Part shown: positions 1 through 12,400 of the stretch, one piece after another
Numbering within the stretch: position 1 is the first letter of the stretch
How the letters are laid out: every line of letters starts with the position of its first letter
DNA from: Protula sp. h YS-2021
Taxonomy: Eukaryota; Annelida; Polychaeta; Sabellida; Serpulidae
DNA length: 64,000 nucleotides
Direction: 5' to 3'
Assembly (NCBI GenBank): GCA_949752745.1
Contig: OX457027.1
Coordinates: 17,006,603 to 17,070,602 of the forward strand
Made by a program: the position numbers and the translations under genes
The notes under the pieces: generated by a model
Seen by the model: the letters and a program-made list of their open reading frames with translations, nothing else
The model's database searches: none
What the model was told of the DNA's origin: nothing

Positions 1-451
1 ATTTGCTCTAATACAGTTTCCATGCACGCTAAAACGGAGGCCACTATGGCAGTCACTTTTTTTTTCTGGTCCGAAGGGAAGGGGGTATGGTATTATTAGA
101 CGCCTGTCTTATGCAGACATGTACGTAGTGTGTTAGACTTCTGCCGGGGTTTTTTTTATATTTTACAATATTCCACTGGTATTCTGTTGCCAGGCTATTA
201 CTTTATTGACGCCAAAATTGGTGCAATGACAGAACTTTTTTTAAAAACGCCGAGGATTTTGCTGGTGATACTGCTAAAACTGATCAGGATGCGTCTCGTA
301 CTACCCTCCACTGCGCTGTTACCTTTCTTTGCCATTTGTCAAATACTGCCGGAGCTTTCACACTTAAAAATGTCAGACCTTGATTCTGTAAATTTTCACC
401 ACTCCATTTTCATACCACTAATACTTCAGGACGACTGTCCCAACACAAGTG
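1..451. other. FCSK intron or unresolved left edge
   Basis: No gene recognised. The stretch is AT-rich and should be intronic to FCSK, whose remaining 3' exons (the GHMP-kinase half) must lie at or beyond the left edge. The plus-strand open frame here has no family resemblance and looks like chance. Confidence 0.4.
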
Positions 452-840
452 TTCAGTAACGTGGCTCAAACTCCAAGTTACGCTCAAACTCAAAATTTGA
501 GCTAAGTATGAGCTTCAGTCATTCAATAAGTAAAACTTCAGCTCAAAATAAGTAAAACTTCAGCTCAAAATGAGCCTACACTAGAAGCTGGCTTAAAATT
601 ATTTAAAGTCAAACCAAATAGCTGAAGTTATTTCTCACCATGACATGTCTGAAGTACTTTATTTCAGTCATTATAAATTATACACGTAAACATTTCTCCC
701 TCTGCCTACAAAAAGGTCTAGTGTAAAGCGGAGTTTCGACGCTGAAAAGCTTTGACTCATATTCTAAGCAAAGGCTCAAGTGAGTCTGAAACTCAAATTT
801 CAGACTCAATTTGAGTATGAATTTGAGCTAGGTTACTGAA
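452..840. mobile_element. MITE-like element with imperfect terminal inverted repeats
   Basis: The two ends are inverted copies: the left begins TTCAGTAACGTGGCTCAAAC and the reverse complement of the right begins TTCAGTAACCTAGCTCAAAT. The interior is full of GCTCAAA/TTTGAGC inverted motifs and has no coding potential. About 390 bp long. No clear target-site duplication was found, so the superfamily is open (hAT-like ends are possible). Confidence 0.55.
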
Positions 841-1435
841 TACGGATGCAGGTTTCAGTGCACTTCTGAGGGAAATCAGGTCTAGACCCAAATTGCGACA
901 CTCACCCCTTTCATCAGAAGCCTTAAAATTTAATCATTCTTCTGAGCAATCATTTCCCAGGATAGGTGTTACTTTTTCGGTCATCCATAAAAAACTGGCG
1001 GAATGATAAACCTTACAACACACTCCCAACATTATATTTGTATCGCCATTGCTCTGTAACTTTTGGCCCTATCGATTCTAAATTTATTTGAATATTAGCT
1101 AAATGATTTAATACTTCTGATGTTTCTGATGTTTATACTGTTTATACTTTTCTGAGATTTGCAAAATTTGCGCAATGGCAGGAGCTGACCTTAAAAAAAA
1201 TTTCATATCTGGATTTTCAACATGGAAAGACCGTGAGAATTTGCGAGAATACGTATTAAATTAAATGCTAAGACTTTGTGACCCACGAGTACTTTCACAT
1301 TTTCTGCGACACCGCCGCTTTCTTTGTCCAAACCAGTCACTAATGGTTCGGCTGTTCTCAACGTACACGAACATCTCTGTATAAACAGTATGGAATTATC
1401 AACGTGTGTGCAGTCACGTATATTCGTTTGAGTAC
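841..1435. other. FCSK intron, nothing recognised
   Basis: Intronic sequence 3' of coding exon 15. I looked for the next FCSK exon on the minus strand and found no convincing match. Confidence 0.4.
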
Positions 1436-4400
1436 CTCCAGGAGACTGAACGCATGCTGCCACTGCTGGTTGAGGGCGGGACCGCTGCGGAGGCCTCCGT
1501 TATCCTGCGCCATGGCGCCCAGTACATCGGCCACATTTGCCAACACTCGCGCTGCTACGCCAGGATTGCCACACTTCATGGCCACTGCGGACACAAATAT
1601 AGGCACGGATTCAACACTTCGCGGCCACCGGGCACACACACATGGGCACGGATTGAAGAGTCCACGGCCACTGGGTACACAAACATGGGCACGGATTCAA
1701 CACTCCACGGCCACTGGGCACACAAACATGGCCACTACGCCCCTGCCTTAGTCTAACCATATCTTATAGGTTGCAGGCGGTAAAACGAAAACTTTCTCTA
1801 TTAATCATCTATTAATCTTAAATGTTCAAAATGGCATTTTTTGACGTGTATTGTTTTAACATATGTTGTGCAAATTTAAAAAATCTTTGCACGCAAACGT
1901 GCAAAAACAAATCAATACGTTCCATTGATTTGAATACATTGACTCTCTACAGAAATGCTAATAGAACAGACGAATGCGGAAATTATTTAAAATTTGAACC
2001 ACTGAAAAATTACTAGAATATCCAGTATAAAATAAGAACTTGCGTGTATCACGCGCGTGACATTCAAATCGCGTTTTTCTATTCACAATTGCCGTCCGCT
2101 ACTGGCTGCGTTGTTCCGTGAGGAATCACCTTTATCTAACAGCTGAAGCATCTGCGGCGCTTTCTCGTACACAACCATGGCCTTGTACAGCTTGTTCAGG
2201 CCCGTGTCTCGCTGTCCCACGATCGTCTCTTCAACAATCTGCTCAGAGATCCATGAGAACTGCTTCTGTCTCCAGCCGAACTCCACCGCCACGTCCACAT
2301 AGCGCAGGATGTCTTGTAATGACAGTCGCCAGCTTTCCCGCCATCTGAAAATGACAGTCGACAGCTTTCCCGCCATCTAAAAATGACAGCCAACTTTCCC
2401 GCCATCTTAAAATGACAGTCGACAGCTTTCCCGCCATCTAAAAATGACAGCCACCAACTTTCCCGCCATCTTAAAATGACAGTCGACAGCTTTCCCGCCA
2501 TCTAAATATGACAGTCGACAACTTTCTCGCCATCTGAATGTTCACTTGTTCTCATTTTAATTTATTTGTTGATTTTTTAAAATTTTATAATTTGCACTTT
2601 TTATACTTTTTAATTTTTGAAGCACCTAGCCACTCTATTTGATACCAAGAGAACAAAATTCCAGCTGTTTTTTCTTTGAGCTTTGATGGTTTTGGTCACC
2701 ACAGGACCCCACCTGTTGAGTTGCTGAGGCAAGTGGACCGCTCCGCACAGCCACAGCGTGTGCGACCAGCCGACAGAGTCCTGGGGATGAACCACGGGAA
2801 ACAGCTTCGCATTTAATAATGTGTGCTGCTTCTTCGGCTGAAACAAAAATTAAATAGACATTTCACATACTTATAAGTCTTTGTGTTTGCATGTTCGTTT
2901 CCGACCGGGACACTTCCGGTGCCCATACATATTTGTGACTACGGATTAATATCCTTGTACTAGACTATGAAACCAAGCAGTTTACTACGGTGTCTAAAAC
3001 TTGGAGGCACTTCTATAACGTCCAGTCACAGTGCCCATTTACATCTTTCCAGGCACCACTATAACGTCCAGTCACAGTGTCCATTTACAAATTTCCAGGC
3101 ACCACTATAACGTCCAGTCACAGTGTCCATTTACAAATTTCCAGGCACCACTATAACGTCCAGTCACAGTGTCCATTTACATCTTTCCAGGCACCACTAT
3201 AACGTCCAGTCACAGTGTCCATTTACAAATTTCCAGGCACCACTATAACGTCCAGTCACAGTGTCCATTTAAAACATCAAGATTACAGTAGAAGCCAAGT
3301 GTATCACTTTTAAATCTCACAGTACGAATAATCAGTGTAAGTAAAGCAAAAATAAGAACAGAAAATGGGACCAGAATCTTGGTGCGGGTAAAGCGATAAA
3401 ACAAAATATCCAAATTGACATGTGTCTACTGCATATCACCAGACGGCAAACACTTGTAGACCGCTGAAGGGAAAGTCATACCATATCAGGCGACCACAGG
3501 TCAAACGCCGTCACTGCAGTTCTTTGCAGAAAGTCAGGCCACGCCTGATTGCAGAAGGTGGCGGTCTTCTCATAAACCGATTTCTCTAAGTTGTCGGTTT
3601 TCCCAAGCACTGTTAACACTGGAATGTGCTGTGAGCTCGCCAGGCCAGGCAGCTGAATGTGGAATGTTTGTAGGACTAGCTTTTCTGGTAGCTTGGTACC
3701 CTCAAAGGGCTTCAGAAGAGAAAGGAAAAAAAATACACAACAAAATGTTTACGATCTCACTGCAATTTAGATAAATTGTTTTTCAATTTCAAAAACCCAC
3801 AAACTTATTTTGGAAGAAACCACACTCTTTCGTAAATGACCAACTGTACAAATGACCAACTGTCAACTAAAAATATAACCCCACTTGTAGTTTCCTGGGG
3901 TTTTTTGTAAGATCTGGTCATGTTATTCTGTGTGTTTTAAGGGCCATAATTATCAAGCAAAACAAGAGATTGTTTGATTATTTTTGCTATTTTTTTATAA
4001 TTTTCTTTCTTAAACAACAAAATTCTAACTGGCCTTTCGCTATTGTTTAGGCTATGACATATCACACTATAAAGCCCTCTGGCGGCATGCTCAGCCACTT
4101 GTTTGGTCTGAGGTTTATCTGAGGGGATTATCAGGGTAACAGACGTTCTTTTTCGGGTTTCTGATCAACCGCTGCACATATCATCACCACAGTCCTTGAC
4201 CAAGTACCAGACCTCCATCTCTGCACTTAGCCTTACCTGTAGTGTCACAGTGAAGACGCCGTTCACCACACTATCGTGACCAATATGCAGCGGCCTGTGT
4301 ATGTAGGAATGCGACAGACAGCATCTTTTCCCCACAGTTACCCCCTCGGCCAGACGCGAATTTACCAGCACACTGGACTCGTCACAAAACGCGCCATCCT

Positions 4401-7400
4401 AAAACAGCCACTTTGTCACAATTTCTGACAAAAATTTATAGATATTTATAGATACTTGGAGAAGTTCTCTTTGCGACGTTGATGATCATCAAAACAAAAA
4501 CTCGCCACAAGTACTGAAAAAATGGGTGAATTACACTGCCCCACATATAAACTACGATTAACTAGGGCTCGCAATCGGGGACCGTCGGAAAAAATGGTTA
4601 CCCACAGAAACTTTCGTGATCGAAACCGAAACATCGGTTATATCTGTTACGTTAAATCTTTTCTCGTAACTTCTCATGAAGCTCGTCACAAAGCGTTCAA
4701 AAGATGAATTCTTACTTAAGAAGTATTGCAAATGTGAATGATAATAACGGATAAATCAGCTATGTAGTTTGATAAACTAAACAACGTTGCATAGGTATGT
4801 GCTTTTTTTTTTTTTAGAAAACAATAATTGTTTCAGTTGAGGAAGGAAAGGTTCCGAATTTGGGAATACGCAAACATGCAGAGCGATGAGCAAACTTTGC
4901 GTGTTTTCTTCTGCCAGTGGCCTCATTTCCCAACCGTACCCTCCTACCACAACCAACCATGGCTGTCTATCTTTCTTCCAGAATTATCTAACCCCTCTCC
5001 CCTAACCCCATAAAACTAGGGTTTACCCCTCCATCTAGTCGGTTTGTGGAAAATCTCGTAGTGTAGTTCTATACAATTTTCACATCACAATAACATATGC
5101 ACTCGTGAGAGCGTAAGACGTCAATGCCGATGGCCAAGCCATGTCCACAAATTGTCTAGGCTGGGAACGGAAGGCTTGTCTACCCGCCCCCCCCCCCCCA
5201 CAGCTAAACACACGCACAAATATCCCCAGTGGCGAGAGGGTAGGGGGAGGGTGAAGCTTGATGCCAATGGGCAATAATATATACAAATTGCCTGGGCTGG
5301 GAACGGAAGGCTAGTCTACCCTCCCCTCCCCCTCCCAGGGCCAAGCGCACACACAAACATCCCCAATCGTGAGAGGATAGGAGGGGGGGGGGGAAGAAGG
5401 GGGAGAAGCTCGATAACAATGGCCAGTCATATCTACAAACTGTCTGGGCTGGGAACGGAAGGCTAGTCTATCCTCCCCTCCCCCACAGCCAAACACACAA
5501 ATATCCCCTATCGTGAGAGGGTAGGGGGCGGGGGAGGGAGGGGGAAGCTCCATGCCAGTGGGCAATAATATATACAAATTTTCGGGGTGGGGAACGGGAG
5601 GTTAGTCCAGTTTCCACTACAAAAATACCGCAACCACACGTATTAACAAATAAGCTACTAACTAGCACAGGGCTGAGATTTCACGATCATCCGGTTGCCC
5701 AACCTTTGACTCCGGCGATCACCTTTTTTGGAGTCGGCTGTCCGAGTGGGGACTAATTTTTAAAATAATGTTAGGTAGGCGATAAACTTTTGTGCAGGGT
5801 AACTAGATTTAGAAAGCAGGACCACCCAAATCGCCGGCTGGCATCGACCCCGTGGCTAATCGCCGGGTGGCATCTACCCTACCACAGGCTACTCACATGC
5901 ACGAAGGAATGCACTCGGCTGTGAGTCCGGAAGTCTTGTAGCGACGTGACTGGGTTGTGTAGTATGTGCGTAGCGTGTGTGACAGCGCTATTGTCCATGT
6001 AGCTATGGACACCACCAGCAACTACAACTGTTATCACGTGCGTGCATTGTCATCAGTTTATTCAGAGACGGGCATTGACAAAATAACTGAAACGATGTCA
6101 AAAACAAAACAAGTATATCAGTAAAACTGACTAAGTCCCCCGCCGGAGTGCAATCACAAGATTTCAAGACATTTCGAGGTCTGACTAAGTCCCCTGGCCG
6201 CTTGTAATCATAGGAAATTAATTGTTCCAGGTTTCAGGCTGCTACGACATACCGTTATATAAGTAGGTGCACAACTACAACCCTTATTCTATGCATTAGA
6301 TCTGTCGCGGAAACGGCACCCTAACCCACCATTTCATGGTATGACATTTCTATAGGTTACATTTTTCGGCCGACGGCGAGCAGTCAACGTAGGCGATTTC
6401 TTTGTTTCGACTGAACTACAGTGAAACCTGCAAAATTTGCCACTTTTTTTCCTTTTTTCACTTTGCCAGCGTAATATCACGAGCATGTTGCTCATTCTAG
6501 ACAACGCCCCTAATAAATGTATTGTTGTGATGGCACCCGAACATCCATAGGATTAGCAATACTGTATACACAGGGTTTAAGTTTTGCCTGATGCAGCCCA
6601 AATAAATGTTTTGTTACGTTGACACCCGAGCATCCGAAAGATTAACCGCATTGTACACACAGCGAATACGTTTTGCCTGATGCACCCCAAATAGATGCAT
6701 TGTTACGTTGGCACCCGAGCATCCAAACGATCAACGGTATCACACACAGGGATTACGTTTTGCCATTTTTGCTTGCACCCCAAATACCCAGACATCAAGT
6801 GGCATTAAGTGGTTTCGATTGGACTTTCTTTGATCCTGAGCAGTCAAGGTAGGCGATTTCTTTGTTTCGACTGAACTACAGTGAAACCAGCAAAATTTGC
6901 CATTTTTTCCTTTTTTTCACTTGGCCATTTTTTCCGTTGCCATTATTTCCACTTGCCATATTTTCCGTTGCCATTATTTCCGTTGCCATTTTTTTCCGTT
7001 GGCATTTTTTCCGTACCCCTTCTCCCCTACCCAGGTGCACAACTAGAACCCTTATTCTATGCATGTGCAAGGTTTAAATGAAATCCCTCCAGTAGTTCTC
7101 GAGATCTGTCGCGGAAATGACACTCTATGCCAAATGTTGACAGACAGACGGACGGACAGACCCGAATTCAATAGTCTCCCGCCGCCGTCATATGGACAGA
7201 GTAAAACAGAAGGGATGAGTATGACGTTAAAATAAGCAAGACATGACCCAAAGCAAGGTGCACTAATTTTATTGAGAACTTCATGCCCAAATTTTCAAAT
7301 TTCTAAAATACCACGCGTAAATAGCTGAAACGGAGTACATGTACGTACCGACTTTGGCCTTGGTTGAGTGTAGATGCTTCCATATGAGCGCCCTGGCCAT

Positions 7401-9425
7401 CTGCATGCTTGCGGGTGGAGGAGACTCGCCGTCGCCGCCACCGCCGCCGCCCCGGCCGTACGTGCCGCTACGACTGCCACGGATAAAGCTCTGCTCGTCC
7501 ACGTCACAACACATGGGCAGCAGCAGGTCAAAGAAGAGCGAGATCTGAAACGTACCGCCATTCGCAAGTCAAGCAGTAACACCCGCAGTCAATTTCAGCA
7601 GACCGTAACCTCTTTTTTATTTATTTATTTATTTTTTTTTTTGTCGAGTGTTAAATAATGGCATTTCTTGTCGTTAAATAAGACGTATAACAAACGATGA
7701 GCGAAAAGGTATTGAAACTAACGCCGTCTTTCTTTAACATTTGCTAGTGAGAGCGATGGGAACCAGTGCGAAGACCGGTGAGACGTGTGCACCTGAATGG
7801 GCTGTGCACCGCTGTCAAGTCCCATGTATGTGCAGGCGTCCAGGGGCGGCATCGTGTGGAAGGCCAGCAGCTTTTCTGTCGTGCCTGGGTTAAAATACTG
7901 TATACCGCTCACCTGACGAAAATAGAACGAAACTCACGTCACTTCATACGTCAAACTTCACAGTCAAATTTTCTTTTCGTTTACATAAACAATCTTACTC
8001 ACTTATTTTCATCTGCTTTGCATGAGTTTAGAAATAAAAACCGTTAAAAAAATGCATCAATGCATTCGTTTGTTTACTGAAAGAATCCAGTAAAAATATA
8101 TGAAATTTTCATTTACTGAACTTTACAGACTTAATAAAATCTTTTATTTTAAATACTTATGTGGATGAAGCTCACCATCAAATCGTTTATTTTTTCGTCT
8201 TTGGAATAACAGCTATCAAAATTTATGGCCATAAAAATTTAAGGCCCGTATCTTTAGATTTGAGAAAGCCACACACGCCACATCTACACTCCAAAATAAG
8301 GTCACACCTTGAGTTAAGCGTAATTTACGTGATTTAAATTACTAGGATTTTTAATGTCTACATTTCGACTTAAACGCGTTATAAAATCGCAGGCGATAAA
8401 ACTTTATCGTTGGCAAAAAGTGCAATTTGGAGGGCTTCGTATAAATAGCTCTTTCCAACCAAAACCGCATCAATAACTGACAGTTTTATTGTGTCAGCTG
8501 CTCCTCACTATGCACTCTAATCAGGAACTTACCGCTACTCCTTATGTTACACTCTGACCAAGAACTTACCCGCTGCTCCTTACCATACTCTCTGGTCAGG
8601 AACTTACCAGCTGCTCCTTGCTTTACACTCTGACCAGAACTTACCAGCTGCTCCTTACCATACAGTCTAACCTGGAATTTACCAGTTGATCCTAACCTTG
8701 CACTTTGACCAGGAACTTACCCGCTGCTCCCTGCCATAGATTCTGACCAGAAACTTACCAGTGGCACTTTGCCTTCATTAACTGCACAGCTCCTTAACTG
8801 CTCTTCAGTGCCTTGATATATCACGTCTTGTAGCACCCCCTATTTTAAACAACTGTTCACGTTACAATTACGCATGCAATATTAAATTGTCACGTGTTTA
8901 TTTTGCACAAATATTAAGCTGCAATTATGTTCTTCGCAAATACAGCCTGATAAAAAAATGAACTCAGAGAACTAGATTTTTTATATTTTTACTCTTGGGA
9001 CCAATTTTAAACTTAAAATTTCAAACTGAATATTCCAAAAACGGAGGATTCACTGCACTATTTTATAGGAACTATAAAACTAAATTAAATGTACAGCGCA
9101 CTTACACGCCCTGCAGCAGTAAGGTCTTACTTGTTTATCTAGTTTAAATACGCCGTGGTTTCTCGCGTAGTCTTTTGTGCCCAACACAGATACAACGCAC
9201 ACGTCACTTCCGCGCGTGTCTGTGTGTCGAAATAAAGGACATATTTCGTGTGTTTGTCTTGCAATTCACAATTTGATTTTACAAGTTTTCTTGAATTATT
9301 AACAGTAAAACGACATGCTCACAATGCCTGCCCTCAGTTCATGTTGGTAGATCTGCCGCGGAAAATTTACACAAATATAGTCGTAACGCTATCCAAACAA
9401 TAGGGCCTTGGACATGAGTGCCCGC

Positions 9426-9497
<72 letters not shown>

Positions 9498-12400
9498 CAA
9501 TGTCTGGACGTTATAGAGTAAGGTGTTGTCCGTAGAGTGTATTGTCAAAATTATTGTTTACACAAACACCAATCAATTCTTACACTTGAACAGTGACCTT
9601 GGAAAAATATTCCAAATCCAGCCTTTCGCCATACCCGCAGCAGGAGACATCACGGATAAAATTAAATTTCAACAATCATTTCTTTGGAATAGAATTTTTT
9701 AGGTTATTTGAAACTTACCAACTTTATCTGGAATGTCTATGAACATGTCAGTGCTGCACACCCATAAGCCTGGCGGGTTGTCGCTTCCCATCTGCAAACA
9801 GACGACGGATATAAGGCAGCACTCCTGGCGGCAAAAACTATCGAACATTCTCGAACTAAGCGGAAAGTTCCACTAAAACAGGTGAGCGTGGGTCATATAA
9901 CTGATGCATATGATGATGCTGAATAATGCGACAAATACTTTCTGTAGATGTTGTAAGAATAGGAAGCGAGTGGACAGAAAGTTGCTTTAAGAAGTGACAG
10001 TACACTATACTCATCATGTGTGACTCACCTTGGTTACGGTAGTGAACAAGTGACAGTACACTGTACTCATCGTGTGTGGCTCACCTTGGTTACGGTAGTG
10101 AACAAGTGACAGTACACTGTACTCATCGTGTGGCTCACCTTGGTTACGGTAGTGAACAAGTGACAGTACACTGTACTCATCGTGTGGCTCACCTTGGTTA
10201 CGGTAGTGAACAAGTGAAAGTACACTGTGCTCATCGTGTGTGGCTCACCTTGGTTACGGTAGTGAACAAGTGACAGTACACTGTACTCATCGTGTGGCTC
10301 ACCTTGGTTACGGTAGTGAACAAGTGAAAGTACACTGTGCTCATCGTGTGTGGCTCACCTTGGTTACGGTAGTGAACAAGTGGGAGTACACTGTACTCAT
10401 CGTGTGTGGCTCACCTTGGTTACGGTAGTGAACAAGTGAAAGTACACTGTGCTCATCGTGTGTGGCTCACCTTGGTTACGGTAGGGAACAAGTGGGAGTA
10501 CGCTGTACTCATCGTGTGTGGCTCACCTTGGTTACGGTAGTGAACAAGTGACAGTACACTGTACTCATCGTGTGTGGCTCACCTTGGTTACGGTAGTGAA
10601 CAAGTGAAAGTACACTGTGCTCATCGTGTGTGGCTCACCTTGGTTACGGTAGTGAACAAGTGGGAGTACACTGTACTCATCGTGTGTGGCTCACCTTGGT
10701 TACGGTAGTGAACAATTGACAGTACACTGTACTCATCGTGTGTGGCTCACCTTGGTTACGGTAGTGAACAAGTTGACAGTACACTGTACTCATCGTGTGT
10801 GGCTCACTTCGGTTACGATAGTGAACAAGTGACAGTACACTGTACTCATCGTGTGTGGCTCACCTTGGTTACGGTAGTGAACAAGTGACAGTACACTGTA
10901 GTCATCGTGTGTGGCTCACCTTGGTTACGGTAGTGAACAAGTGACAGTACACTGTACTCATCGTGTGTGGCTCACCTTGGTTACGGTAGTGAACAAGTGA
11001 CAGTACACTGTACTCATCGTGTGTGGCTCACCTTGGTTACGGTTGTGAACAAGTGACAGTACACTGTACTCATCGTGTGTGGCTCACCTTGGTTACGGTT
11101 GTGAACAAGTGACAGTACACTGTGCTCATCGTGTGTGGCTCACCTTGGTTACGGTAGTGAACAAGTGACAGTACACTGTACTCATCGTGTGTGGCTCACC
11201 TTGGTTACGGTTGTGAACAAGTGACAGTACACTGTACTCATCGTGTGTGGCTCACCTTGGTTACGGTAGTGAACAAGTGACAGTACACTGTACTCATCGT
11301 GTGTGGCTCACCTTGGTTACGGTAGTGAACAATTGACAGTACACTGTACTCATCGTGTGTGGCTCACCTTGGTTACGGTACTGAGGAGGATGTCTATGTT
11401 ACAGACGGGACTGCTCACTGTATCACTCGCCCTGGTCATTGGCAACTCAACAAAGGCTCGCCCGCAAGGGTCAAACACGAACCTTCTGCCCTGTTAGAAG
11501 TAAGCCGGATTCCTGAATGGGTTGTCTTGTTATTAAAATATGTGTATTTGTGGGACGTTGCGTTGTTGTCCCATAGCCAACCTCTTACGGCGGATCCTCT
11601 GTTATGTATACCACATTTTTGCTCCGCAGACCTACTGGGGATTCCTCGGAGAGAGTAGTCATAAAAGAGAGGAACTACTTTTTAAAATACCCATCCCCTC
11701 TGTGTTTATACAGAACAGATAGATCTCCTCAGAGGTCAGCTGTTTTTGGAACGCTGAGTACAATTTGAACTAAAGCAAAAGTTACCTACTGTAATGTCGT
11801 CTAACTTTCGGCAGAAAGACCTCAAAAGCCTAGCCATTTTAATTCCCTTCCCCTTCTCGTTATTTACTGTTGTTATTTTATTTCATGTTTTTGCAAACCT
11901 TAAGGGCTATGATTCTGAAAAGACAAAATACTTCGATTTACTTAAGACGCCCGGGCAAATCGAACGTTTCAATTAATGTTTGCGACCACCAAAACAGTGC
12001 ATCCTATGTTACAAACTTGTGATACACATAGAGTTAATTTCACCAGACATCCCACAAAAATGCCTGAAACCTAACACCCTGGGTGTTGTTTTTAATTTTA
12101 CTGACATTTCATTGATTTTATAGCAGAGGAAAAATAACAAAGGGGCGCCTACCGATTACTTCGTATAATTATTGATTGATGACTAAATGTTCTACATGAT
12201 GTTGACTAAAGAAACTCACAATATGAAGGATGAGAATTTTCGCCTGCTGCAATACATCACCATTTACTACCTGAAAAAACAGATAAAACCATATAACGAA
12301 TAAGCAGGAAACGAATTAATGGTGAACGAATGCCGGAACGTTCTGGCGTGCGCTGTGTGCATGAAAATTTTGATCATGCATCGTAATGACACTGCAGGGA

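Noticed and set aside
1203..1463. Minus-strand frame considered as FCSK exon 16
   Set aside because: No alignment with the expected fucokinase continuation in any frame; it mostly overlaps exon 15 and its intron.
9339..9548. Frame with a long Ile-Tyr run (also 16635-16964)
   Set aside because: Produced by (TA)n microsatellites.
10022..11395. Regularly spaced repeats resembling a CRISPR array
   Set aside because: No unique spacers; units are contiguous tandem copies in a spliced animal gene and contain a splice donor.
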